From: Candidatus Thorarchaeota archaeon
GTDB lineage: Archaea > Asgardarchaeota > Thorarchaeia > Thorarchaeales > Thorarchaeaceae
Direction of reading: 5' to 3'
DNA: 64,000 bases
Assembly (NCBI GenBank): GCA_016933575.1
Contig: JAFGAR010000028.1
Span: 92,530-156,529, forward strand
The position numbers and the translations under genes are program-made. The notes beneath the pieces were generated by a model, which was not told where the DNA came from, ran no database searches, and was given only the letters and a program-made list of their open reading frames with translations. How positions within the stretch are numbered: position 1 is the first letter of the stretch; each line of letters begins with the position of its first letter. Positions 9,130 through 17,479 of this stretch are shown one piece after another.

Positions 9130-9888
9130 ATGGCTCCTCTGGTTAAAGGAGTTAAAACTTACCCAGAAGGAGCCAACATTGCTTTTTTGTTAGTACATGG
9201 TTTTTGTGCGGCTCCAGATGAAATGCGCACTCTATGGGAATTCCTAGAGGATAATGGGATTGCCTCCTTCGCAGTGAAAGTTGAAGGACATGGTACTACT
9301 CCAGAAGACTTGAAAAACACAACCTGGAAAGACTGGTTTAATTCTGTCAAGATTGGGTTAGAGGAAGTAAGGTCTTGGGGCACCAATTATGTATTCATCG
9401 CAGGACTATCGATGGGCGGAGCACTTTCCACACTCTTAACAGCAGAATCCGAAGATATTGATGGACTAGTCTTAATCGCTCCAGCTTTGAAGATAGAAGG
9501 TTTACTTCCAAAGCTTGTTCCTATACTGAAATATGTCCTCAAGGACAGAGAGATCGATGTTGAAGCATCTCAAGAGAAGTATGATATAAAGAGGACAAAG
9601 TACTCTAGAGAACCTGTTTCAGCATATCACGAACTCTTTAAACTTCAAAATGTAGCAAGAAAAAGTATGAGTCGAGTGTCTGTTCCTTGTATAATAATAC
9701 AAGGTACTGAAGATAAGACAATAGATCCCAGAAATGGCAAAATTGCGTACGAGGGAATTGGTTCAAAGGACAAAGAACTTCACTTTATTGAAGGAGCTGA
9801 ACATGTAATAACGTGCCATCCTACGAGAAAGGAAGCATATCCTTTGATTCTATCATTCATCGAGAGGATTGTGAAAAAGTCTGTATGA
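9130..9888 (+). CDS. Alpha/beta hydrolase, carboxylesterase or monoacylglycerol lipase type
   Basis: A 252-residue serine hydrolase. LLVHGFCA at residues 20-27 gives the oxyanion HG strand, GLSMGG at 92-97 is the nucleophile elbow with Ser94, GTED at 192-195 supplies the likely acid and GAEH at 222-225 the catalytic histidine. The size and the motif order match esterase EstA/monoacylglycerol-lipase-like enzymes that split short or medium acyl esters. No signal peptide is present, so it should act in the cytosol. A strong GGTGATC ribosome binding site (9119-9125) precedes the ATG. It shares an operon with the polytopic protein and faces a glycerophosphodiesterase gene, pointing to glycerolipid turnover. 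Confidence 0.88.
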   Translation: MAPLVKGVKTYPEGANIAFLLVHGFCAAPDEMRTLWEFLEDNGIASFAVKVEGHGTTPEDLKNTTWKDWFNSVKIGLEEVRSWGTNYVFIAGLSMGGALSTLLTAESEDIDGLVLIAPALKIEGLLPKLVPILKYVLKDREIDVEASQEKYDIKRTKYSREPVSAYHELFKLQNVARKSMSRVSVPCIIIQGTEDKTIDPRNGKIAYEGIGSKDKELHFIEGAEHVITCHPTRKEAYPLILSFIERIVKKSV

Positions 9889-9908
9889 AATGATGATAGA
9901 GTATTTTC

Positions 9909-10613
9909 CTAGGAGTCTGTGACTTCAGATCTTGCTTTGACACCAATATCTGGAAAATCTGTAATTATACCATCAACCCTAAGATTTCTAATTAAATCAA
10001 ACATTCGATCAATATCATTTACTGTCCAAGGATAGATCAACACACCATGATTATGTGCTTGACTAACTATCTCGTTCGTTATGATTTCATAGTGAGGGTT
10101 TAGAGCATCTACTCCGAGCTCGCATATGTAATTAATCAAATCATCTTGTGAATGAGATATTAAAGCAGCAGTAAACACCCGTTTATCCAGTTCTTTCATA
10201 ACGAGGAGTGTTCCATGGTAAAAAGAGCTTATCACAACATCGTTAATCATTTGTCTTTCAACGAGTAAATCAATAATCTTCTTTTCGACGCCTAAGGTCT
10301 TCAATTCGATATTGACCTTCAATCTATTCTTAGCGTAGGACAGGACCTCGCTTAAGAGTGGTATTCTCTCCCCCTTTCCAGCATCTAATTCTCGAAGCTC
10401 ATTCAGTGTATGCTCTGAAACTAATCCAGTACCATCCGTTGTTCGTGACACATCAGCATCATGGATACAGACTAAATGGCCATCCAAGGTTTCATGTATA
10501 TCCAATTCGACCATGTCAGCTCCAAATTCAAATGCAGTCTGAAAAGATAGTAGGGTGTTTTCTGGAGCATGTCCAGCGGCGCCTCGATGTCCGATTATAA
10601 TGCAATTCTGCAA
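9909..10613 (-). CDS. Glycerophosphodiester phosphodiesterase
   Basis: A 234-residue GDPD-family TIM barrel that would hydrolyse glycerophosphodiesters to an alcohol and glycerol phosphate. Catalytic residues are plain: His9-Arg10 (IGHRGA), Glu18 (PENT), the metal ligands Glu36 and Asp38 (VELDIH) and His51 (CIHDADVSRTTDG). The C-terminal WTVND and DGIITDFPD motifs are present too. No signal peptide, so cytosolic. The start is TTG 10613, eight bases after GAGG. In archaea the natural substrate may be ether-lipid headgroup diesters rather than bacterial ones. It lies tail-to-tail with the esterase gene. Confidence 0.93.
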   Translation of the reverse strand: MQNCIIIGHRGAAGHAPENTLLSFQTAFEFGADMVELDIHETLDGHLVCIHDADVSRTTDGTGLVSEHTLNELRELDAGKGERIPLLSEVLSYAKNRLKVNIELKTLGVEKKIIDLLVERQMINDVVISSFYHGTLLVMKELDKRVFTAALISHSQDDLINYICELGVDALNPHYEIITNEIVSQAHNHGVLIYPWTVNDIDRMFDLIRNLRVDGIITDFPDIGVKARSEVTDS

Positions 10614-10637
10614 CTATCATGCCTCTAGAGATTAGAT

Positions 10638-10934
10638 TTATTGATCATCTGGCGCGAGCCCAGTTCCTCCACATCTTGGACAAGTTTCGCCATTGACTTT
10701 TCCACTTCCATTACAATAGTAACAATCATCTTTAGTCTGTGTAAGACTCTTATCAATACCTTTTGTAAAAGCGGCTCCTATAGCTATCAATACAACTGCC
10801 ATAAACATACTAAATAGTGATAGAAGATACAATGAAGGAATCTGCAGAAGAATGACCAGAGAAACAATAAATAGTAGAAATCCGGCTACAAACAAAATCG
10901 GACCAGTTCTCGCTCTTTCCATTTTACCAACCAT
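10638..10934 (-). CDS. Small membrane protein with DnaJ-like zinc ribbon
   Basis: A 98-residue protein with two membrane helices (about residues 11-32 and 35-57) and a C-terminal cytosolic tail holding two CxxCxGxG units, CYYCNGSG and CPRCGGTG, as in the DnaJ cysteine-rich domain. The pair should bind one zinc. An alternative start at the fifth codon (Met) is possible. It sits 24 bases upstream of the GDPD gene on the same strand and may be cotranscribed. A membrane-tethered zinc-ribbon adaptor is all that can be said. Confidence 0.7.
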   Translation of the reverse strand: MVGKMERARTGPILFVAGFLLFIVSLVILLQIPSLYLLSLFSMFMAVVLIAIGAAFTKGIDKSLTQTKDDCYYCNGSGKVNGETCPRCGGTGLAPDDQ

Positions 10935-11113
10935 TCCAAGTCATTATTGGAGGTCTAGGATTACATAACTCCTAGCTACGAACTGTTGCGCTCCTAAATC
11001 ATCTAAATACATTGCGGAATATAAAATATCAGAATTAATGATAGTGGACGATTCAACCCTAAGAGATAATAGCAAAGATGAATCATGTCTAGCAATGTGG
11101 GAGATTGAATACA

Positions 11114-12028
11114 ATGTCTAGGACTGATATATTCGCAAAATACTCTCAAGTCTATGCAAAAGCTCACGCAAGAGTTGTTGTTCCAGAAGGACCATTTGTT
11201 AGACAGCTAACAGATGTTCCAAGAAAGAAGTATGACATTGGCTTATTCTTCAAACCAAATCGAAGTAGCCGTTGTGTTCAAATTCATATGGGAAATCCAA
11301 TACCCAAAGAAATCTGTGAACAAGAGGGTTTCTTGGAAACAGATGAGACAACATACCTCAGTAGAACATTGCTGTCAAAATTCAAGACACTCGATTTTCT
11401 CAGAGTTGTGATTTCTGCAGGAGCAATATGTGGAACGAAAGAAGAACGAATTGATTTCTTAAAAACAGCACAACGAGTTATCGATGTGGTTCTACGAAAA
11501 GCAAAAAATGTGATGCATATCGCAGAGTTCGAACCATTTCGTTTCGATAAGTGTGTTCAAACCCTTAACGAATTTCTAGTAAAAGGATTGAAAATGGATG
11601 AGGTGTCAGTTGAAGCAGCATCAATTCCGTTCTACGTAGCATCTCCTGAATATATTCTACTTTCAAATAATGACATTATTGTCATTGGTGAAGAACCAAG
11701 AGTACCCCAAGGTGAATTCTTTCTTGTAGGAGGGATAGGATATACATTTGACAAGACGGAAGGAGCTGTTAGTGAAGGACGCCTATTCAGATCAACAACA
11801 GACCTGTCTGCTCAAGGTATTGATGAGGCATACATTGACGGTATGATATCAAGGATTACTGAAGATTTCCAAAATAGTATGCACTCACTCATATTCGCGG
11901 ATGTCTGGAAGAAGGCAAAGGTGAAACCAGTAGGCGTCAATTTTGGTAGTGATCTCTTTGTAAAAGCTGAACCCTCTAGTGAGATTTGGACCGGTGTTTT
12001 TGAGGTATATGTGAAATCCCCAAAGTGA
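11114..12028 (+). CDS. Conserved-looking soluble protein of unknown function
   Basis: The start is ATG 11114, ten bases after GGGAG (11099-11103); an in-frame TTG at 11105 is too close to that site. The 304-residue protein is soluble, with mixed alpha/beta composition and no membrane helix. A strand-rich middle (SIPFYVASPEYILLSNNDIIVIG) and glycine-rich GEFFLVGGIGY suggest a beta-rich domain. Cysteines at about 61, 80, 110 and 156 show no metal-site spacing. No family was recognised. It is a single gene converging on a membrane protein gene. Confidence 0.65.
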   Translation: MSRTDIFAKYSQVYAKAHARVVVPEGPFVRQLTDVPRKKYDIGLFFKPNRSSRCVQIHMGNPIPKEICEQEGFLETDETTYLSRTLLSKFKTLDFLRVVISAGAICGTKEERIDFLKTAQRVIDVVLRKAKNVMHIAEFEPFRFDKCVQTLNEFLVKGLKMDEVSVEAASIPFYVASPEYILLSNNDIIVIGEEPRVPQGEFFLVGGIGYTFDKTEGAVSEGRLFRSTTDLSAQGIDEAYIDGMISRITEDFQNSMHSLIFADVWKKAKVKPVGVNFGSDLFVKAEPSSEIWTGVFEVYVKSPK

Positions 12029-12043
12029 TGAACATAATAGATC

Positions 12044-13627
12044 CTAGAACATTAAAACATCAAAGGAATCTATTGCAAAGAAGACAGCACGATATGCATA
12101 GATTCTGAAAGTATAGGTCACTTGTGAATCAGCTGTTACCAACATTATTGCTCTCAGAGTCCCAATAGCATCTGAACCAAATGTTGTAAGAAGCGAAGGA
12201 AGAGACGCTATAGTTAGATTTGTGAGACCATGGTTTGAGGCAGATATCAAATCATTGACAAAGATTTGCATCGTGGTGTATACTGAGTCAATACGGCCAT
12301 CAATATCAGTTGAATTACCAATCTCGCCTAATTTGATTGACCAAGTCGAACCTATTGTCCTAAGGGAGCTTGCATAGGAGTATGCTAAGTATTCGCCTAC
12401 ATCACCTAGCATTTCGAATGAGAATCTAGACCGTTCACATGAGATCTCTACGGAGTTCCAGAGAGAGAGAGTATCTGCAGTGACGCCACACAGTCGCATA
12501 GTTAATGTATCGCCATCTTGAAAATCGTCAATTGCAAATGACTCTACTAATACACCTGCCTTAAGATTAGCCTCATCCGATGCTTGGATTAATTCAGCAG
12601 TATCTTCCTCAATGACAGTTGGATCGATTGAGAAGATTGAAGACCTCATAAGTCCCGCAAAACCCACGAGATCTAGATTTCGAGTGTACAACATTAATTG
12701 TTGCCATTCAATGCGGGACAAAGTAAAATCATATTGAAGCTTTAGGGGACGGTTCATTACACCTACTAACTCAGTGGATACCTGCTCTAATGCATCATTA
12801 TGGGACACAAACATTTCATGAATAACTTCAGTCGTACCTAACGATGTCGGATGAGAACCAATCATACTTGCTCTGTCTGAGGAGAGTGTAATGATGTAAG
12901 GTACAGATGTGAGATTCAGAGCTCCAATCCATGTTTGTAGACGTGACCATGATTCCGAGCTATTCTCTTGGACTCTGATGTCAAGACCAAACTGATTTAC
13001 TAGCACATCGTTCAACAGTGATTGTGTAGGTGTAATGTTGGTGTAAGGATAATCAAAATCCGCCAGAGGTACTTCAAACATAGTATAAGAGGATCCGGTG
13101 TTCGATACGCTTGCAATCGGAACTTCACCCATAATAATGACAGAAACAGGAAAACTAAATCCAAGCATATTGAGGAGTATGATATACGCTATTGCTTTCT
13201 TTCCAGCTTGCCTGAAATTGGACTTAGGTCGAAAGCGACCAAGAAAGAAAAGTAAAATGATTGCAACAAGATTGAATATCAGACTAAAGAGGAATCCTCG
13301 AATTAGTAGGGTGAGTAGCCCAAAGAATATACTTGATATCACTAAGAAGATTAAATTCCATACAGCGGCCCGGTCGTTATGAAAAGATTGTATCATAAAT
13401 GGCAGGAATATCATCAGAGGAAGTATATAGAGCGCTATTGGCATTGAATCAACAAGACTGACACCACTCAGAGTCATTCTAATGGTCACTGAGAGCATTG
13501 CATAGAGAATGAGAATCATATTAACAACAAGAACAAAGATGATGAAGGTGTTGAATCCCCTATCAAGACGCTCGTTTGAATTAATAGAACTACGAACATC
13601 TCTGCGCCTCTGTAGTATTATACTCAT
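12044..13627 (-). CDS. Membrane-anchored protein with large extracellular domain
   Basis: A 527-residue protein. The first 170 residues hold five hydrophobic helices (about 27-50, 62-80, 88-108, 110-130, 143-167). The remaining 350 residues are soluble and, by the positive-inside tendency, likely outside, with several N-x-S/T sequons (NSSES, NITPT, NLTSV). The large domain shows alternating strands and helices (VPYIITLSSDRASMIGS, TIASLPSLLTTFGSDAIG) but no known motif. The last ten residues are hydrophobic. It is divergent from the geranylgeranyl-reductase gene. Function unknown. Confidence 0.65.
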   Translation of the reverse strand: MSIILQRRRDVRSSINSNERLDRGFNTFIIFVLVVNMILILYAMLSVTIRMTLSGVSLVDSMPIALYILPLMIFLPFMIQSFHNDRAAVWNLIFLVISSIFFGLLTLLIRGFLFSLIFNLVAIILLFFLGRFRPKSNFRQAGKKAIAYIILLNMLGFSFPVSVIIMGEVPIASVSNTGSSYTMFEVPLADFDYPYTNITPTQSLLNDVLVNQFGLDIRVQENSSESWSRLQTWIGALNLTSVPYIITLSSDRASMIGSHPTSLGTTEVIHEMFVSHNDALEQVSTELVGVMNRPLKLQYDFTLSRIEWQQLMLYTRNLDLVGFAGLMRSSIFSIDPTVIEEDTAELIQASDEANLKAGVLVESFAIDDFQDGDTLTMRLCGVTADTLSLWNSVEISCERSRFSFEMLGDVGEYLAYSYASSLRTIGSTWSIKLGEIGNSTDIDGRIDSVYTTMQIFVNDLISASNHGLTNLTIASLPSLLTTFGSDAIGTLRAIMLVTADSQVTYTFRIYAYRAVFFAIDSFDVLMF

Positions 13628-13690
13628 GAAAGCTCATAGGTAGGTCTTCGTTTTAGCAGATAAGCTTCACGCATACGAATCTAGCATACT

Positions 13691-13698
13691 CTATATAT
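13691..13698 (+). promoter_or_regulatory. TATA box ahead of the geranylgeranyl-reductase-type gene
   Basis: CTATATAT lies 16 bases before ATG 13714 and 40 before the in-frame ATG 13738. With initiation some 25 bases downstream, the mRNA would begin near 13720, favouring the second ATG with a short leader. This is a start-site argument, not proof. Confidence 0.45.
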
Positions 13699-13713
13699 TG
13701 AGAAGATTGGGCA

Positions 13714-14934
13714 ATGGATTATAGTAGGTTACCAATCATGTATGATGTTGCAGTGATAGGAGCAGGTCCTGGAGGATCTACAATCTCACGTTATCTAGCT
13801 AAGGCTGGATTAAACATCTGTTTGGTTGATAAGGATGCATTTCCGAGAGACAAACCATGTGGAGGAGGTTTCTCACAACGGATTCTCGATGAATTTCCAT
13901 ACCTTCGAAAACGTGCGGATGATTTCCTCAAAGGTATAGCAAAGGTTGGAGTACTTCACTCACCAAATCGAAGAGTGATTCTTGAAGGAAAGGTTGACAT
14001 GGCAGTGACCTTACGAACTGATTTTGATAATGTCCTTTTTGAATGCGCCATAGAACAAGGTGCAGAACCGATTGTTGGTCTTCGAGCGAAATCATTGAGA
14101 ACAACATCCGATTATTCGGAAGTCTATCTTTCTGGGGGAAAATCCATCAAAGCCAACTTGATTGTTGGTGCAGATGGAGTGACAAGTATGGTAGCACGAA
14201 ACACGGGTTTAAATAAAAGATGGCCAAACTCGACAGTAACGGCGTGTCGTGTTGTTGAAGTTCCTGCAACGAATGACGAAATCATAGAAAGGTATACTGA
14301 ACAGCTTCATTATCATTTCTTTGCTAATCTAGGAGAACTCCCGGGCTATGCTTGGATTTTTCCAAAACGAGAAACTATCAATGTTGGCTTAGGGATTGTT
14401 GGTACTCATGCTAGAGGGCTCCCCAGTATCTTTAATGCATTTGTAAAATATCTAAAGAAAGAAAACCTACTGATGGAAGATTCTGATCTTAAAAAAGCCA
14501 AAGGTGCTCTTGTACCCACCAACGGACCAATTCGCAGGTCATATGCAAATCGTTGTCTTTTGGTTGGGGATTCAGCTGGAATGGTGAGTCCGCTTACTGG
14601 AGGAGGAATTGCATACGCTATGAAAGCAGCCCGCTACGCGGTGCCAGTAATTCAAACCTGCATTGAAAATAGCGATTTCACAGCTACAAGCTTAGAAGAT
14701 TATGAAACCGCCTGGCGGAGAGCCTTTGGTAATGAATTCAAAGAACAATTACTTGCTCAGAAGATATTTACAAGTCCATTTACAGAAGTACTGTTCGCTA
14801 TTGGAAGTCGTGATAAGAAAATTCAAACAATGGTCTCAGAGTCTATGGCAGAATCATCAGAACAAGGAATAAGTATCACTAATTTGGTCGCTCGTACATT
14901 GTTAGTATGTCTAAAATCAGCAATCAGAGTCTAG
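13714..14934 (+). CDS. Geranylgeranyl reductase-family FAD oxidoreductase
   Basis: A 406-residue flavoprotein of the digeranylgeranylglycerophospholipid reductase family, which saturates the isoprenoid chains of archaeal membrane lipids at the membrane face. Signs are the N-terminal FAD fold (GAGPGG at 16-21), the PRDKPCGGGFS motif, the GYAWIFPK stretch in the substrate region and the second FAD motif LLVGDSAGMVSPLTGGGI. If translation begins at ATG 13738 the protein starts MYDVAVIGAG, which fits both the TATA position and family N-termini; the longer form is listed. An acyl-CoA synthetase follows 96 bases on in the same direction. Related reductases act on chlorophyll or quinone precursors, so the exact substrate is inferred. 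Confidence 0.85.
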   Translation: MDYSRLPIMYDVAVIGAGPGGSTISRYLAKAGLNICLVDKDAFPRDKPCGGGFSQRILDEFPYLRKRADDFLKGIAKVGVLHSPNRRVILEGKVDMAVTLRTDFDNVLFECAIEQGAEPIVGLRAKSLRTTSDYSEVYLSGGKSIKANLIVGADGVTSMVARNTGLNKRWPNSTVTACRVVEVPATNDEIIERYTEQLHYHFFANLGELPGYAWIFPKRETINVGLGIVGTHARGLPSIFNAFVKYLKKENLLMEDSDLKKAKGALVPTNGPIRRSYANRCLLVGDSAGMVSPLTGGGIAYAMKAARYAVPVIQTCIENSDFTATSLEDYETAWRRAFGNEFKEQLLAQKIFTSPFTEVLFAIGSRDKKIQTMVSESMAESSEQGISITNLVARTLLVCLKSAIRV

Positions 14935-15030
14935 CTTCATTTTTGTTTCCTGAATAACATAAGGGATAAATGAGAGTATACGTAGTAACTTGTATTCCGA
15001 TTCTCAGTGATGAGAGAGAGGAGAGAAAAA

Positions 15031-16704
15031 TTGGATAAACCATGGTACAAAAACTATGTGGAAGGTACCCCGCACGAGATTTCGATTCCTGAAGGTCCGC
15101 TCTGGACAGGACTTGATAATGCCATCAAGAATTATCCAGATAATATTGCTTTGTTTTTTGAAGGAGTCAAAGTCACCTATCGCGAACTTGGAGAGTTAGT
15201 AGATCGAGCTGCCAATGGATTCGCGAAGTTAGGGGTCAAGAAGGGTGATGTTGTAGCAATCATGCTTATCAACTGTCCCCAATTTGTAATATCGTATTTT
15301 GGTGCACTGAAGTGTGGTGCAACTGTAACTCCTGTGAATCCCCTAGCTGTGGCCAAAGAACTCAGGATATACTTGCAGGATACGAAAGCAAAAGTGATGG
15401 TAGTTCTCAATTTCTTCTATGGTGTAGTTCAAGCTGTTCGTGAAGAATCGAGTCTTGAGAAAGTGATTGTTGCTGCTGGTTGGGATATGATGTCAAAGAT
15501 AAAGCAAATCTTGGCTCCCAAGACAGTTTACAAGAAAGAGATGAAACATGTTCCACCAATGCGCGAAGGAGATATTCTTTGGAATGATTTTATTGCAGGC
15601 GCAGTTCCTGAAGCACCCAAGGTGGACATCAATCCTGCAAAAGATATTGCAGTGTATCAATTTACTGGAGGAACTACAGGTATCCCAAAGGCTGCCATGT
15701 TAACTCATGATAATCTAAAAGCAAACTGTGAGCAATGTGGAGCATGGATGGAGGCAATTGCTGAAAAAGGAAAGGAGTCCTTTGTGGCGGCACTGCCATT
15801 ACAGCATATATTTGGTCAGACAATTTCAATGAATCTAGCCATATCTTGGGGTAGTACGATTATCCTAGTTCCCAATGCGAGAGATATCAAACACCTACTG
15901 GAATTGATTAGCAAGGAGAGACCTACATTCTTTCCAATTGTATCAACACTCGCAATCTCAATTTATAGTCACCCGGAAGCAAAGAAGTATGACCTTACAT
16001 CACTGAAACTGTCTATTGCAGGAGCCATGGCACTTCCACCAGAAGTGACACGTAGATTTGAAGAAGCCACTAATTCAATTATCATAGAAGGATATGGACT
16101 AAGTGAAGCTTCGCCTGTAACTCATGCAAATCCACTCGATAAGGAGAAGCGAAAAGTAGGTTCAATTGGACTACCATTCCCAAGTACAGACTGCAAGATT
16201 GTAGATCTTGATAACAAATCTAAGGACTTGGCAGTTGGAGAAGTGGGTGAGCTTGCTGTTAAGGGCCCACAGATTATGGCAGGTTACCATAACCGACCAG
16301 ATGAAACAAAAGATGTTCTCTCGAAAGATGGCTGGTTGTACACAGGTGATATTGCGAAGATTGACGAACATGGATGGACATACATAGTTGATAGGAAGAA
16401 GGATCTCATCAATGCGAGCGGCTACAAAGTTTGGCCAAATGAAGTTGAAGAGGTTCTCTTTGAACATCCCAAGATTAGAGAAGCGGCAGTTATAGGAATT
16501 CCCGATGAAACGCGTGGCGAAACCGTGAAAGCCTTCGTCGTTCTTGAACCCGGACAGACTGCAACAGTTGATGAGATTCGAGCTTTCTCAAAAGAAAAGA
16601 TGGCTGTGTATAAGGTCCCAACGCACATTGAATTCGTTGATGAATTGCCAAAATCACAGGTGGGTAAGATTCTCAGAAGAGAGTTACGCGAAGATACAAA
16701 GTAG
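15031..16704 (+). CDS. Long-chain acyl-CoA synthetase (AMP-forming)
   Basis: TTG 15031 is chosen since AGGAG (15019-15023) lies seven bases upstream; the earlier ATG at 15010 precedes that site. The 557-residue protein begins DKPWYKNYVEGTPHEI, typical of archaeal FadD-like enzymes. ANL-family motifs are complete: the P-loop FTGGTTGIPKAAMLTH, the substrate motif EGYGLSEASPV, LYTGDIAKIDEHGW and a C-terminal KILRRELR with the adenylation lysine. It would activate fatty or other carboxylic acids to CoA thioesters at the cost of ATP. It follows the geranylgeranyl-reductase gene and ends in a hairpin terminator. Chain length preference cannot be read. Confidence 0.92.
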   Translation: MDKPWYKNYVEGTPHEISIPEGPLWTGLDNAIKNYPDNIALFFEGVKVTYRELGELVDRAANGFAKLGVKKGDVVAIMLINCPQFVISYFGALKCGATVTPVNPLAVAKELRIYLQDTKAKVMVVLNFFYGVVQAVREESSLEKVIVAAGWDMMSKIKQILAPKTVYKKEMKHVPPMREGDILWNDFIAGAVPEAPKVDINPAKDIAVYQFTGGTTGIPKAAMLTHDNLKANCEQCGAWMEAIAEKGKESFVAALPLQHIFGQTISMNLAISWGSTIILVPNARDIKHLLELISKERPTFFPIVSTLAISIYSHPEAKKYDLTSLKLSIAGAMALPPEVTRRFEEATNSIIIEGYGLSEASPVTHANPLDKEKRKVGSIGLPFPSTDCKIVDLDNKSKDLAVGEVGELAVKGPQIMAGYHNRPDETKDVLSKDGWLYTGDIAKIDEHGWTYIVDRKKDLINASGYKVWPNEVEEVLFEHPKIREAAVIGIPDETRGETVKAFVVLEPGQTATVDEIRAFSKEKMAVYKVPTHIEFVDELPKSQVGKILRRELREDTK

Positions 16705-16717
16705 AAACAAACCTGAA

Positions 16718-16759
16718 ACCGGAAGCATAAAGATGCCTTCCGGTATTCTTCTTTTTCTC
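16718..16759. terminator. Hairpin terminator between convergent genes
   Basis: ACCGGAAG (16718-16725) pairs perfectly with CTTCCGGT (16737-16744) across an 11-base loop, followed on the + strand by a T-rich run (16744-16759). It sits between the acyl-CoA synthetase stop and the phosphoribosyltransferase stop and could serve both. Confidence 0.7.
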
Positions 16760-16761
16760 GC

Positions 16762-17322
16762 CTAATCCGACGGCTGAAACGCATCTGTTTCATAATTTTC
16801 AATGAGTGCTTGAACCTCAGGTCTGCCTAACAACTTCCGACGGGTTTCAGAGAGATTATTGATCACACAAGCAATACCTACAACAGAGGCACCAACACTC
16901 TCAACAAATTTCTTCACTGCGAGGACAGTTGTTCCATGATGTAACCAGTCATCTACAATTGCGACTCTATCGCCGGGATCAATCGACTCAGTAACAATAG
17001 CGAGTTTTCGATCAGCAAAACGACTTACAGGGAAGATTTCCACTTCTCTATTGTATTCCTCAGGCAGATAATAAATGGAACGAGCAGGAACAATTCCACA
17101 GCCTAGATAGTAAGCAATAGCACTACCTAGAGCAATGCCACGTTGTTCAATGCCAATAATCTTGTTTGGTTTGACCTCTAGAAGCGGTTTTGCTAAAGCA
17201 ACTACAGCTTCATGAAATATATTGGGATGTTCTAGAAGTCTGCTAATGTCACAGACGGCCTTTCCAGGTCCAGGCCAATCCTTAATCACTTCAATGTATT
17301 TCTTAAAGTCAACATTTGCCAT
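16762..17322 (-). CDS. apt: Adenine phosphoribosyltransferase-like protein
   Basis: A 186-residue type I phosphoribosyltransferase resembling Apt, which joins adenine to PRPP to make AMP in purine salvage. N-terminal DWPGPGKAVCDISRLL matches the Apt opening (D-x-P-x-P-G-x-x-F-x-D-I). The segment IGIEQRGIALGSAIAY is the Apt glycine loop, RKLAIVTESIDPGDRVAIVDDWLHHGTT contains the PRPP-binding element. The usual DDxxATGGT reads DDWLHHGTT, a variant of the ribose-phosphate loop that may change affinity or base choice. Length is near the Apt norm. Adenine is the best guess; xanthine or a regulatory role is possible. Confidence 0.78.
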   Translation of the reverse strand: MANVDFKKYIEVIKDWPGPGKAVCDISRLLEHPNIFHEAVVALAKPLLEVKPNKIIGIEQRGIALGSAIAYYLGCGIVPARSIYYLPEEYNREVEIFPVSRFADRKLAIVTESIDPGDRVAIVDDWLHHGTTVLAVKKFVESVGASVVGIACVINNLSETRRKLLGRPEVQALIENYETDAFQPSD

Positions 17323-17479
17323 CGTTCCATCACTACTGGAGGCTAGCTACTAGTTAGACTTAATCCTTTCGTTGTCAAAAGAGACCACATAAGATGGGCA
17401 ATCGGGACACCACACGCGAAACAGTTAAGATGAAAGCAGCAGCATTTGTTGAACATAACCGTTTGGATGATAGGTCACC

